Shown here piece by piece: positions 1-7,832 of a DNA stretch of 64,000 nt (positions are counted from its first letter, which is position 1; every line of letters starts with the position of its first letter). The position numbers and the translations under genes were made by a program. The notes below the pieces were generated by a model. It ran no database searches and had not been told where the DNA came from. It was given only the letters and a program-made list of their open reading frames with translations. Source of the stretch: Methanocorpusculum parvum (GTDB lineage Archaea; Halobacteriota; Methanomicrobia; Methanomicrobiales; Methanocorpusculaceae); assembly GCA_002287215.1 (NCBI GenBank), contig LMVO01000034.1:36868-100867 (forward strand), written 5' to 3'.

Positions 1-1
1 T

Positions 2-661
2 GTGTTTGCCACAAGACCGTCGAATCGTGATCCGGCTGCACCTCTCTATTATATGTACAGGGATCTTTATCAGACACATGGCGACCATACCTGGCTTGAA
101 CGTCACCATCTCAGATACGATATCACAAAAATTCCGCCGGGAATCATTAACGGCGAATACACTAAAACCAAAGGACATTATCATCCCTCAAACGCTGCAG
201 GAGTGCCGTATCCTGAGGTGTATGAGGTATTGTCCGGGTTTGCGTACTACCTTTTACAAAAACGCGATCATACCGATGTCATACTCGTTCCGGCCCACAC
301 AGGAGACCTCGTCCTCATTCCCCCCGGATATGGGCATGTGACCATCAATCCGGGCCGTGAGGATCTGATCATGGCAAATCTGGTATCTACGGACTTTTCC
401 AGTGAGTACGGCGAGATCAATGAGATGCACGGAGCAGCCTATTATTATATGAAAAAAGAGGGTTGGGTCCCAAATCCGCATTATGGTGAACGGATCCCGA
501 TGCATGTGATCCTTCCGCTGCCTCTTCCTGAGCTTGGTCTTGTTCAGGGAAGGTGTCTTTACGAGATGGTCGGCACGACCGATACTCTGGATGTGATGAA
601 CCGGCCTGAGGAGTATATGGATATCATCGGCCGGTTCTGTTCTGACAAAAAACGGTTTTGA
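2..661 (+). CDS. pgi: Glucose-6-phosphate isomerase, archaeal cupin type (5' partial)
   Basis: Interconverts glucose 6-phosphate and fructose 6-phosphate in the cytoplasm, for glycolysis and gluconeogenesis. The readable part is a single cupin domain. The metal-site signature is visible as KGHYHP (about residues 57-62 of the visible part), PEVYEVLSG (71-79) and a distal histidine in GYGHV (near 112), with PLYYMYRDL upstream as in Methanosarcina-type archaeal enzymes. Those homologs have some tens of residues before this point, so the gene almost certainly begins left of the window; the GTG at position 2 is probably an internal codon. It converges on dnaG with only a few bases between the stops. 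It is unrelated to the bacterial and eukaryotic PGI fold. Family call is firm; the exact start is unknown. Confidence 0.85.
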   Translation: MFATRPSNRDPAAPLYYMYRDLYQTHGDHTWLERHHLRYDITKIPPGIINGEYTKTKGHYHPSNAAGVPYPEVYEVLSGFAYYLLQKRDHTDVILVPAHTGDLVLIPPGYGHVTINPGREDLIMANLVSTDFSSEYGEINEMHGAAYYYMKKEGWVPNPHYGERIPMHVILPLPLPELGLVQGRCLYEMVGTTDTLDVMNRPEEYMDIIGRFCSDKKRF

Positions 662-664
662 ATT

Positions 665-1972
665 TTAGAAAGGTATCATTCTAAGACCAGCCGGTCTTCG
701 CACAATTCCTTCAAATCCGTGTGCTGCGACATACTTCAGCCCTTTTGCAAATGCCTGATCGATGAACTTCTGATCGACGGAACCGTCAACAATGATTCCT
801 GCGGCATCATCATTCAGTTTCGGCAGGATTTTCTTGAGTTCCTGGGGGGAGTAGTCACCAATGACGCCGGCATCTTCTGTGAGAACTCTGGTCCTGCCGG
901 TATTTTTCATATACTCGGTATGTTCCCGGATCGTGCTTGGGTTCTCCGGTTTTTTCTGTATGTCTGATTCCGGATTTTCGACAGAGGCCGGTGTTGGTTC
1001 CTCTGTTATTGTCAGCGGGGTTTCCGTCTGCGGCGTTTTGGGTTCTGGATTTCTGTCCTCTTCGATCAGTACAGCTGTCTCTGTCCTCTGATCGTTTCCT
1101 GTGACCGATTCGATCTCGAAGACCAGATCAGAGATCGGTTCGTCCTTTTCGATGTGCGCTTTAAGGACCGATGCAGGAACCTTGTTTCTGAGGGATTTTA
1201 CGATCTCTTTGCGGCTCATGTCCTCGACACTTCTTCTGCGCGGAGAAAATGCCACGAAGTCTATGTCGGCAACCTGAAGTAGTTCGCGTAAAATCAGATC
1301 CCCTCCCCGGTCACCGTCAACGAACACGGTAGTGTTTTTCTTATAGGACAGGTCGATGACCGTTTCCGGGACTTTTGTCCCTTCGACCGCTACGGTGTTG
1401 TTGATCCCGCACTTCAGCAGATTGAGTACGTCTGCCCGGCCTTCAACGATGATTATTGCATCGGAGTCCAGAACTGCAGGTCCGGCGGGAAGCCGCTCCG
1501 GCCCGATCGCAGTGATCTTTTCGATCCTGCTGGCCTGTCTGACTTCGGCAAGAATGTCGTATGTGGATATGCCTATCTCGTCGAAGGAGTCGAGGAGAAG
1601 TTCTTTTGCCCGTTCGACTATCTGCCGGCGTTTGATTGCCCGAAGGTCTTCGATGTTCTGGATCCGGATCACGGCCATACATGGGCCGATACGGTCGATC
1701 GTTTCCAAAGCTGCTGCTAATATCGCGGTCTCGGCGCGGTCGAGGGATGAGGCGATGTAGCATTCGCCGGTTGTTTTTCCATGTTTGCTGGTGATCTGGA
1801 CGTCGATCCTGCCGATCCTTCCGCTTCTCTGCAGATCGCGGAGATCCAGGTCTTCACCAAGAAGCCCTTCGGTCTGGCCGAAGATAGCTCCGACTACATC
1901 GGTTTTTTCGACCACCCCCTCTGCTTCGATGTGGAGATGAATGAGATATTTGATACTGTCGATTGAATACAT
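665..1972 (-). CDS. dnaG: Archaeal DnaG-like Toprim protein
   Basis: Archaeal homolog of bacterial primase. In archaea it is known as a primase-like protein and as a partner of the RNA-degrading exosome. The 435-residue product starts MYSIDSIKYLIHLHIEAEG, the conserved start of the family; an upstream in-frame ATG would add 34 unrelated residues that run into the pilin gene, so I chose 1972. The Toprim core shows the VEGRADV glutamate motif (about residues 175-181) and VFVDGDRGG carrying the paired aspartates. A variable, Pro/Glu/Thr-rich linker follows, then the conserved archaeal C-terminus ending GLRMIPF. Eukaryotic-type primase subunits PriS/PriL are not in the window. Identification is secure; in vivo role is from family knowledge. 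Confidence 0.93.
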   Translation of the reverse strand: MYSIDSIKYLIHLHIEAEGVVEKTDVVGAIFGQTEGLLGEDLDLRDLQRSGRIGRIDVQITSKHGKTTGECYIASSLDRAETAILAAALETIDRIGPCMAVIRIQNIEDLRAIKRRQIVERAKELLLDSFDEIGISTYDILAEVRQASRIEKITAIGPERLPAGPAVLDSDAIIIVEGRADVLNLLKCGINNTVAVEGTKVPETVIDLSYKKNTTVFVDGDRGGDLILRELLQVADIDFVAFSPRRRSVEDMSRKEIVKSLRNKVPASVLKAHIEKDEPISDLVFEIESVTGNDQRTETAVLIEEDRNPEPKTPQTETPLTITEEPTPASVENPESDIQKKPENPSTIREHTEYMKNTGRTRVLTEDAGVIGDYSPQELKKILPKLNDDAAGIIVDGSVDQKFIDQAFAKGLKYVAAHGFEGIVRRPAGLRMIPF

Positions 1973-2070
1973 GTAAAGCCTCCATGGATGTGTAAATGAA
2001 TGTGATAAAAATCCATAGGTACGGGATATATTTATTCTTGTACTACTTAAGGAACATGTTGAAAAAAAAT

Positions 2071-2619
2071 TCATTCGATCAATTTTATCGAACGTGAAAT
2101 AACTTTGGAAAAAGAAGGACTTGATGCGTTGTTATTAATGATATCGATACGAAGAAGGTCTCCGGGATGGATCGTCCGGTCGTTCAGATCAAAGATACCG
2201 TTTTGATTAGGATCCCAATAATAATTAGTTGGCCCGGTACCATAAAGCAGTTGGATCCCAAAATGATTTGTCGAAATAAAATCAGGGGCACTCAGTGTTT
2301 TTATGACAATATACTGTTTTATATCATTGATATATATGTCAGCCTTATAATCTGTATTTTTGAGCGACACTTTCCCAATGTTTTTAAGAGTAACGATACT
2401 TTCATAGGTTTTTTCACCATTTGTATTATAGTGATTAACAGATACGATTGCAAGGATCTCCGGGGGTGATTTATTGAGAGGTTGTTCCAGCAAGTTGATG
2501 AAGGGTGTGCAGAAGGCGAAAACAATAGCACAAATAATTAGCGTAAGGGCAATAAGAAGTAGCGTGGCAATAACAGGAGATACGCCGTCATCACCTTTGT
2601 TAGATGATCTTTGTTTCAT
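2071..2619 (-). CDS. Type IV pilin-like protein (archaeal pilin N-terminal domain)
   Basis: Probably a subunit of an archaeal adhesion pilus or another exported pilin-like protein. The first 40 residues show the archaeal class III signal arrangement: a charged start (MKQRSSNKGDD), then GVSPVIATLLLIALTLI, a continuous hydrophobic helix. The pattern -DDGVSPVIATLLLIA- is typical of euryarchaeal pilins, with cleavage expected just before the hydrophobic stretch by an EppA-type peptidase. The remaining ~140 residues are beta-rich, with asparagine, threonine and tyrosine, and no recognisable enzyme motif. No pilus assembly ATPase or membrane platform gene is nearby, so it looks like an orphan pilin gene. 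182 residues is usual for the group. The true start of dnaG lies 98 bases downstream of its stop. Confidence 0.75.
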   Translation of the reverse strand: MKQRSSNKGDDGVSPVIATLLLIALTLIICAIVFAFCTPFINLLEQPLNKSPPEILAIVSVNHYNTNGEKTYESIVTLKNIGKVSLKNTDYKADIYINDIKQYIVIKTLSAPDFISTNHFGIQLLYGTGPTNYYWDPNQNGIFDLNDRTIHPGDLLRIDIINNNASSPSFSKVISRSIKLIE

Positions 2620-2828
2620 GGCTGAGAAGATGAATGTCCCCTGCCATTAACCGAGCCCGTTCATCGTATGCTGCTGCATGTTCTCGCGGTTCTTTGACCT
2701 GGCAGGAGGCGCCTGTGGCATGTTCTGTTGTCCCGGAACTCATTTCACGCGATCGCGTATAGATCGTACGGGGGCCTAAAACATGTCTGGTATTTTCGGC
2801 ACGGATACTCTATTTGTTGTAATGGCTT
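2620..2828. other. Intergenic spacer with a 12-bp palindrome
   Basis: No gene was recognised here. It separates the pilin start from the pyrC stop. It contains a perfect 12-bp palindrome ACGCGATCGCGT at 2747-2758 and an AGGCGCCT palindrome near 2706-2713. Short reading frames crossing it are interrupted or are shadows of pyrC. Confidence 0.4.
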
Positions 2829-4091
2829 TTACTCTTTTCGGCGAAGCTGACGTGCCCCGGCATTCATCCACATCTGCCCACCGCCTGATGTGAACTCCCC
2901 GTCGTGCCATGCAGGGATCCCGCCGATCACGGTTGTCACCGGAAAAACTCCGTCCATTCCTTCGTAGGGCGTCCAGCCGCATCTGCTGTGCAGAGATTCA
3001 CCTGATATTTTTACCGGGGTGTCAGCATAGACGGCAAGATCCGCCCGGCTTCCAGGGGTGAGCGAAGGGGCAGGTATCCTAAGTATCCTGCATGGGTTTG
3101 TGACCGTTTTTCCAATCAATTGACCCAGCGTGATTTTTTGCTCTGTCACCGCGTTCATCAGCAGGGGAAGCATCGTTTCCACACCCGGAACCCCTGACGG
3201 TGCGAGGGAAAACGGCTGTGATTTTTCCTGAATTGTATGCGGGGCATGGTCCGAGGCGATAACCGGGATCTTTGCAAAGTTCTGGATGAGTGCGAGGCGC
3301 TCTTTTTTTGTGCGGAGCGGCGGGTTCATTTTCCAGAAGGTGTTTTCGGCTGTCGTCTCCTCACAGGACAAAAAGAGATGGTGGGGGGCAACTTCGAAAC
3401 TATCTTTGATTGTGCCAAATGCTTCTGTTCCGCTGACATGACAGATGTGGAGCTTTGTGCCGTGCGGTGCGAGATCCTGCACAAGCCGAATAGTTTCTGC
3501 TTCCCCCTGAACAGGACGTGAACGGGAGTGTTCCTCAAGAGAGTGAACTTCTCCCGGGAGCACTTCTTCTGCGTGAACAGTCACCAGCATGTCATGATCC
3601 GCAAGGATCCGCAAAGAATCCCGGATCACATCAGGCGTGAGGGCATTCCCGTAGCTTGACGGAGCGGCAAACATCTCGCCGAATGCAAGGACGCCCGCCT
3701 CTATCAGGCCGAGAAAATCGGCATCCGCAGTGACCGATCCGTTGATTCCAAAGTGACATACAGAGTTCTTTGCAGCGAGGTCTGCTCTCTGTCTAAAATT
3801 TTCGGCTGTTTCCATCGAAGGGATGGTGTTTGGCTGATCAACGACCGTTGCCACTCCTCCCGCCGCCGCTGCTTCGGTCCCTGTTTTCCAGGTCTCCTTT
3901 GCTGCCTGCACTCCGTCACGCATATGAACATGCATATCCGCGGCTGCCGGAATACAGAGCCGATTTTTACAGTCGATCACTCTGTCTGCTGCATCGGAAC
4001 TGCCGATGTGGGTGATGATCCCGTGATCTATCGAGATGTCCGCGATCCTTCCGTCGGGCAGCCGCGCGTTTGAAAGAACCAGTGCGGTCAT
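2829..4091 (-). CDS. pyrC: Dihydroorotase
   Basis: Third step of de novo pyrimidine synthesis: reversible cyclisation of N-carbamoyl-aspartate to dihydroorotate, in the cytoplasm. The 420-residue amidohydrolase shows the metal histidines DMHVHMRDG (residues 52-60), DQPNTIPS, VHAEE, HICHVSG and the late SDHAPH motif. The bridging lysine position found in many type I dihydroorotases (usually FKxF or VKIF) appears to read AFGEMF here, so the expected carbamylated Lys is not obvious; a different metal geometry is possible. The start is three bases after the hypE stop, making it last in the hypC-hypA-hypE-pyrC unit. Hydantoinase or allantoinase are alternative amidohydrolases, but the motif set and length fit PyrC best. 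Confidence 0.9.
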   Translation of the reverse strand: MTALVLSNARLPDGRIADISIDHGIITHIGSSDAADRVIDCKNRLCIPAAADMHVHMRDGVQAAKETWKTGTEAAAAGGVATVVDQPNTIPSMETAENFRQRADLAAKNSVCHFGINGSVTADADFLGLIEAGVLAFGEMFAAPSSYGNALTPDVIRDSLRILADHDMLVTVHAEEVLPGEVHSLEEHSRSRPVQGEAETIRLVQDLAPHGTKLHICHVSGTEAFGTIKDSFEVAPHHLFLSCEETTAENTFWKMNPPLRTKKERLALIQNFAKIPVIASDHAPHTIQEKSQPFSLAPSGVPGVETMLPLLMNAVTEQKITLGQLIGKTVTNPCRILRIPAPSLTPGSRADLAVYADTPVKISGESLHSRCGWTPYEGMDGVFPVTTVIGGIPAWHDGEFTSGGGQMWMNAGARQLRRKE

Positions 4092-4093
4092 CT

Positions 4094-5119
4094 TCAGCAG
4101 ACTCTTGGAACGGGATCGCCGAGAGGGGGTTCGATGAACCGCTCGCCGCCGATACGTGTCTGCATTACAACACCGGACCCTTCGACCACTTCACCGATGA
4201 CTGCTGCATTTTTCCCGTAGGGATGGGATTTCAGGGCTGCAAGAACACGTTCTGCTGCTTCCGGTGCGACACCCATAACACACTTTCCTTCATTGGCGAC
4301 CTGCAGAGGGTCGATGCCGAGCAGTGAGCCGGCCGATGCAACGCTCTCTCTAATAGGCACTGTATCTTCTCTCACAACGACTTTCACGCCGGCTTTACGT
4401 GCCATCTCGTTGATGCAGGCCGCAAATCCTCCGCGCGTCGGGTCCTTCATCGCATGGATATTGCCGTTACCTGCAGCTTTCATAGCTGCTTCGATCATCT
4501 TCCAGAGGGGGGCAACATCTGACTTCAGCTGATCGCCGAGGTCAAAGCCTTCTCTGTATGATACGATGGCAAGTCCGTGATCTCCAAGCGTTCCCGAGAC
4601 GATGATCTTATCTCCGACGGCTAGATTCCTGTCACGGATCAGAAATCCTCCCTCTTCAATTACGCCGACACCCGCAGTGTTGACAACAATACCATCCAGG
4701 CTCCCCTTTTCAACAACCTTGGTGTCTCCGGTGATGATCGATGCGCCGACCTCTCCCAGGGTTTCGTCCATGGAGGCTACGATCTTTTCCAGATCGGCGA
4801 TCGGAAATCCTTCTTCAATGATCATTGCACATGTCAGAGCGATCGGCCGCGCGCCCATGACTGAGAGATCATTTACCGTTCCGGAGACCGCGACCCTGCC
4901 GATGTCCCCGCCGGGGAAGAAGATCGGTTTCACTACATGTGAGTCGGTCGTTAAAATGACGGTCTTTCCTCCGACGGTGAAGGTCGAGCCGTCATCCAGA
5001 GATTCAAGGCCGATCCCGCCTGCATTATTGTTTTTGAATGCCGTCAGCGTCTGAAGAAGTTCACCCATGACTTCTCCTCCGGCTCCGTGCATCAGATTAA
5101 CTTCTGTATCCTTTTTCAT
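4094..5119 (-). CDS. hypE: [NiFe]-hydrogenase maturation protein HypE
   Basis: HypE dehydrates a thiocarboxamide on its own C-terminal cysteine to a thiocyanate, which supplies the cyanide ligands of the [NiFe] hydrogenase iron. The 341-residue protein belongs to the PurM/ThiL-like ATP-dependent fold. Evidence includes the start NLMHGAGGEVM, DDGSTF, TTDSHVV, ITGDTKVVEKG, MKDPTRGG, and the diagnostic C-terminus PRVC carrying the modified cysteine as last residue. It overlaps hypA by four bases (ATGA), so translation is probably coupled. HypF and HypD, needed for the carbamoyl transfer and Fe assembly, are not in the window and must lie elsewhere. Confident assignment. Confidence 0.96.
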   Translation of the reverse strand: MKKDTEVNLMHGAGGEVMGELLQTLTAFKNNNAGGIGLESLDDGSTFTVGGKTVILTTDSHVVKPIFFPGGDIGRVAVSGTVNDLSVMGARPIALTCAMIIEEGFPIADLEKIVASMDETLGEVGASIITGDTKVVEKGSLDGIVVNTAGVGVIEEGGFLIRDRNLAVGDKIIVSGTLGDHGLAIVSYREGFDLGDQLKSDVAPLWKMIEAAMKAAGNGNIHAMKDPTRGGFAACINEMARKAGVKVVVREDTVPIRESVASAGSLLGIDPLQVANEGKCVMGVAPEAAERVLAALKSHPYGKNAAVIGEVVEGSGVVMQTRIGGERFIEPPLGDPVPRVC

Positions 5120-5460
5120 GATGATTCACCTGTTTCGATCTCAAGATTTTTCACGACGATCTCTCTTCCCTGGATCATGCGGGGCAGTTTCCCGCAGTTA
5201 GGGCAGACAAAGATCTCCGGTCCTTTATATCCGCATTCGCACTCTGCAACTGGAAGGATGGTATTAAAAACGAGTTTTGTTTCTGCGAACATTGGATCGT
5301 CAGAAATAAAAGTGCGAAACATGAACTCCACCTGCTCAGGGTTTACCATCGCCATGGAACCGACATCAACAAAAATGGTTTTCACGGTTACTGCATGATT
5401 CTCCTCGGCCGCCCTCTTAGAGGTTACGTACACATCATAGGCGATACCGGATTCATGCAT
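5116..5460 (-). CDS. hypA: Hydrogenase nickel incorporation protein HypA
   Basis: Delivers nickel to the hydrogenase large subunit, together with HypB. The start is set at 5460 because the protein then begins MHESGIAYDV, the family start with the nickel-binding MHE motif; 114 residues is the normal length. A longer reading frame upstream would run through hypC. A zinc-binding segment is visible as CECGYKG and VCPNCGK about residues 72-92. The ATG lies inside the hypC stop region (eight-base overlap), and the stop overlaps hypE, so the three hyp genes form one tightly coupled unit. No hypB is present nearby. Confidence 0.94.
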   Translation of the reverse strand: MHESGIAYDVYVTSKRAAEENHAVTVKTIFVDVGSMAMVNPEQVEFMFRTFISDDPMFAETKLVFNTILPVAECECGYKGPEIFVCPNCGKLPRMIQGREIVVKNLEIETGESS

Positions 5461-5689
5461 GGTCGGATTCTTCCATCGCTTTATAAACTTCTTTAAACAG
5501 CTCCCGCGTTTCCAGTCCTTCCTCACGCGAAAGCCGCTGAATAGCAAATCCAACGTGTACAAGGACGAACTCGCCGACTTTCACGTCAACAAGATCGATG
5601 CGGACCTCCTGCTGGAGTTCACCGTAATCAACGAGTGCGACATTTCCGTCGCGGATTTCAAGAATTTCTGCGGGAACGGCAATACACAT
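5453..5689 (-). CDS. hypC: Hydrogenase maturation chaperone HypC
   Basis: Small chaperone that carries the Fe(CN)2CO group with HypD and binds the hydrogenase large-subunit precursor. The 78-residue product begins MCIAVPAEIL, with the essential cysteine at position 2, and shows VDYGELQQEV and VGEFVLVHVGFAI, all typical of HypC/HupF. It is first in the operon; on the minus strand a TTTATCAC-like AT-rich element lies about 25-30 bases upstream of the start, near 5717-5725, and could be the promoter. Secure assignment. Confidence 0.95.
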   Translation of the reverse strand: MCIAVPAEILEIRDGNVALVDYGELQQEVRIDLVDVKVGEFVLVHVGFAIQRLSREEGLETRELFKEVYKAMEESDHA

Positions 5690-5747
5690 ATAATGGTATA
5701 TTGGTTGATAACCGTGATAAAGAAAGCGAAAAGAGACTGATTCAAAA

Positions 5748-5834
5748 TGGCGCCGAGAGGGAGATTTGAACTCCCGAGGTATTGCTACCAGAGGCTTTCA
5801 AGGCCACCGCCTTTCCGGACTAGACTATCTCGGC
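5748..5834 (-). tRNA. tRNA-Ser (anticodon TGA)
   Basis: Class II tRNA with long variable arm. The acceptor stem pairs GCCGAGA (from 5834) with TCTCGGC, discriminator G, and the CCA end is encoded (5748-5750). The anticodon loop reads CTTGAAA, giving TGA for serine; the T loop is GTTCAAATC. The second anticodon-stem pair looks like a T-T mismatch as read. It lies between hypC and thiI. Confidence 0.93.
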
Positions 5835-5904
5835 TCCGGACCTTATGATATTAGTCGTAGTGGTAAAAATAGATTGTGTGTTGCCGGCCGGGGTGCCGGT
5901 CCGA

Positions 5905-7098
5905 TCATTCGGTGAGGGCCTTTTGAAAAATATCCCCGTCCTTTGCGATCCAGAGTTCTGCTGACTGAACTGCTTCACGGATGAGTTTATCCATGTCAAC
6001 TTTCTTCTCTTCGGCTTCGATAAGTTCCTGACCGGAGCGGGTTGCCGGTTTTTTCGGGACCGCGAGGCATTCCGTATCTCCGGGACTTTCATGATATGTG
6101 CCGATCCTCCGTGATATTGCCACGATCTCCTCCTTGTCATAGGTAAGAAGCGGTCTCAGAACCGGGAGTTTGACTGATGTCGTGATAACGCCCATGTTCT
6201 GGAGTGTCTGGGATGCCACCTGCCCGAGATTCTCTCCGGAGACGATGCCTTCCAGCTTATTCTGCTCTGCTATCCCCTCTGCTACACGCATCATGAATCT
6301 TTTACAGAAAAGACAGGTATAATGCCGGTCACAGGAGGCTGTCATCGCATCGAAGAATGGTTCGAGATCTGCGATCCAGAGCGGTATGCCTCTTCCCGGA
6401 CACCAGGTGGAGAGGATCCTGACGTTGTCCATCGCCAGACTTCGCGTGGCAGATCCCGCCCATCTTCCGCCGTCCATGAATACGCCGGAGATGGTCACTC
6501 CTCTTCTCATCATCAGCCACGCGGCGACCGGCGAGTCGATGCCTGAGGAAAGAAGAGCCGCGGCACGCCCGGCAGTTCCAAGCGGCAGACCTCCCTGCCC
6601 CGGGATCCGTTCGTCGTAGACGATCCCGCCGTATTCGCGTGCTTCAACGAAGACTTCATACTCGGGATTATCGAGATCCACCACGAAGTCCGGGATCTTC
6701 TCCCAGATCACATCGGCGATCATGCCGGCAAGCTGCTGGCTGGTAAATCCGCTCACATGCTGACGTCGTGCTCTGACCGCAAAACGCATACCGGGTTTGA
6801 GTTTTTTCTCGGCAAACTTCAGGGCCGTCTTCGCCATGTCTTCCGGAAGGTTTGTGGTGGTCTCACAGATACTGACATCAACGATCCCAAATATTCTTGC
6901 AGCGATCGGTGCGATTTTTTCCGGATCACCAAAAATCAGGATCCTTCCCCGGTACTCTTCGAGTGAGTATTCTATCTCCTGCGTTTCCATCGCTGCTTTG
7001 ATGTTTCGTGTTAAAGCCAGCATGAACTGTTTTTTTACCGGTTCGCTTTTGAGCCAGAGCTCACCGATACGAACCATTACTGCTCTATTCTGCTCCAT
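5905..7098 (-). CDS. thiI: tRNA sulfurtransferase ThiI
   Basis: Adenylates and thiolates uridine 8 of tRNA (4-thiouridine) and in many organisms also supplies sulfur for thiamine. The 397-residue protein has an N-terminal ferredoxin-like plus THUMP RNA-binding part (about residues 1-160), with RARRQHVSGFTSQQLA. An AANH/PP-loop domain follows, marked by SSGIDSPVAAW near residue 185. There is no C-terminal rhodanese domain, as usual in archaea, so sulfur must come by another route; a CLFCKRFM pair of cysteines (about residue 275) is the candidate for persulfide chemistry. The start overlaps the larE-like gene by 22 bases. It is last in a four-gene minus-strand operon about tRNA ends and sulfur. 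Confidence 0.93.
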   Translation of the reverse strand: MEQNRAVMVRIGELWLKSEPVKKQFMLALTRNIKAAMETQEIEYSLEEYRGRILIFGDPEKIAPIAARIFGIVDVSICETTTNLPEDMAKTALKFAEKKLKPGMRFAVRARRQHVSGFTSQQLAGMIADVIWEKIPDFVVDLDNPEYEVFVEAREYGGIVYDERIPGQGGLPLGTAGRAAALLSSGIDSPVAAWLMMRRGVTISGVFMDGGRWAGSATRSLAMDNVRILSTWCPGRGIPLWIADLEPFFDAMTASCDRHYTCLFCKRFMMRVAEGIAEQNKLEGIVSGENLGQVASQTLQNMGVITTSVKLPVLRPLLTYDKEEIVAISRRIGTYHESPGDTECLAVPKKPATRSGQELIEAEEKKVDMDKLIREAVQSAELWIAKDGDIFQKALTE

Positions 7099-7832
7099 GT
7101 ATTCCCTCCTCCTGTTTTATATTCTTTAAATGATATCGTGGTAAACCCGAACGTTTTCAGATCCTCTGTATATAATGCAGCGCGGACCATCTCATTTCTT
7201 TCGGTCTCGATCACCGCGTCTCTGCCGCAAAGACGCACGCGCAGAACTCCCTGTATCCCTTTTTTCCGAAGAAAGGCTTCGCTTTCGGCAATTATTTTCA
7301 GGTTTTCTTCGGTGATCTCTTCGCCGAACGGAATTCTCGTGGCAAGGCAGGATGATGCCGAGTACACCGTGACTCCAAGCTCCTTTGCTATTGAGATGAT
7401 CCCGCGTTTGCCGATTCCGCAGAGAGCAAACGGACTGACGATGCCCAGCTCTTTCAGAGCTTTTTTTCCCGGGCGTTCTTCATCAGCATCATCAGCATGT
7501 GTCCCGTCACAGACCGTTTTTCCGTCTGCTGCGAAGAGAAGGGTCTGCATGATCTGTTTTTTACAGAGATAACATCTGTCTTCAGGGTTGGACCGCAGAT
7601 GTTCATCACTAAGAACCGAAACGTCGATGACTCTCCACTCTACTCCCAGTTTTCGGGCGAACAGTTCTGCCCGTACTATCTCCTCCGGCGGGGTGAACTC
7701 CGATCTGACAGTGGCGGCAGAAACCGGCAGTCCCTCCTTTACGAATGAGGCAAGAAGCGTCATGCTGTCGGTCCCGCCTGAAAGAGCAATCAGCGCGGGC
7801 GTGTTCTCTTTAAGTATTGTTCTCAGACTCAT
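7077..7832 (-). CDS. LarE-like ATP-dependent sulfur transferase (PP-loop)
   Basis: LarE-family enzymes adenylate a carboxylate and insert sulfur; the best known makes the nickel-pincer cofactor of lactate racemase. The 251-residue product has the PP-loop ALSGGTDS (residues 16-23), NPEDRCYLCKK with a C87-x2-C90 pair, and SSCLATRIPFG with Cys162 at the position of the sacrificial cysteine. The three-cysteine arrangement suits versions that bind an Fe-S cluster rather than giving up cysteine sulfur; that is inference. Its neighbours are tRNA enzymes and thiI, not larA/larB/larC, so the substrate may differ. It overlaps cca by four bases and thiI by 22. Confidence 0.85.
   Translation of the reverse strand: MSLRTILKENTPALIALSGGTDSMTLLASFVKEGLPVSAATVRSEFTPPEEIVRAELFARKLGVEWRVIDVSVLSDEHLRSNPEDRCYLCKKQIMQTLLFAADGKTVCDGTHADDADEERPGKKALKELGIVSPFALCGIGKRGIISIAKELGVTVYSASSCLATRIPFGEEITEENLKIIAESEAFLRKKGIQGVLRVRLCGRDAVIETERNEMVRAALYTEDLKTFGFTTISFKEYKTGGGNTWSRIEQ

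Noticed and set aside
2776..2982. 68-residue minus-strand frame
   Set aside because: It is out of frame with pyrC and mostly overlaps it, with no motif or ribosome site.
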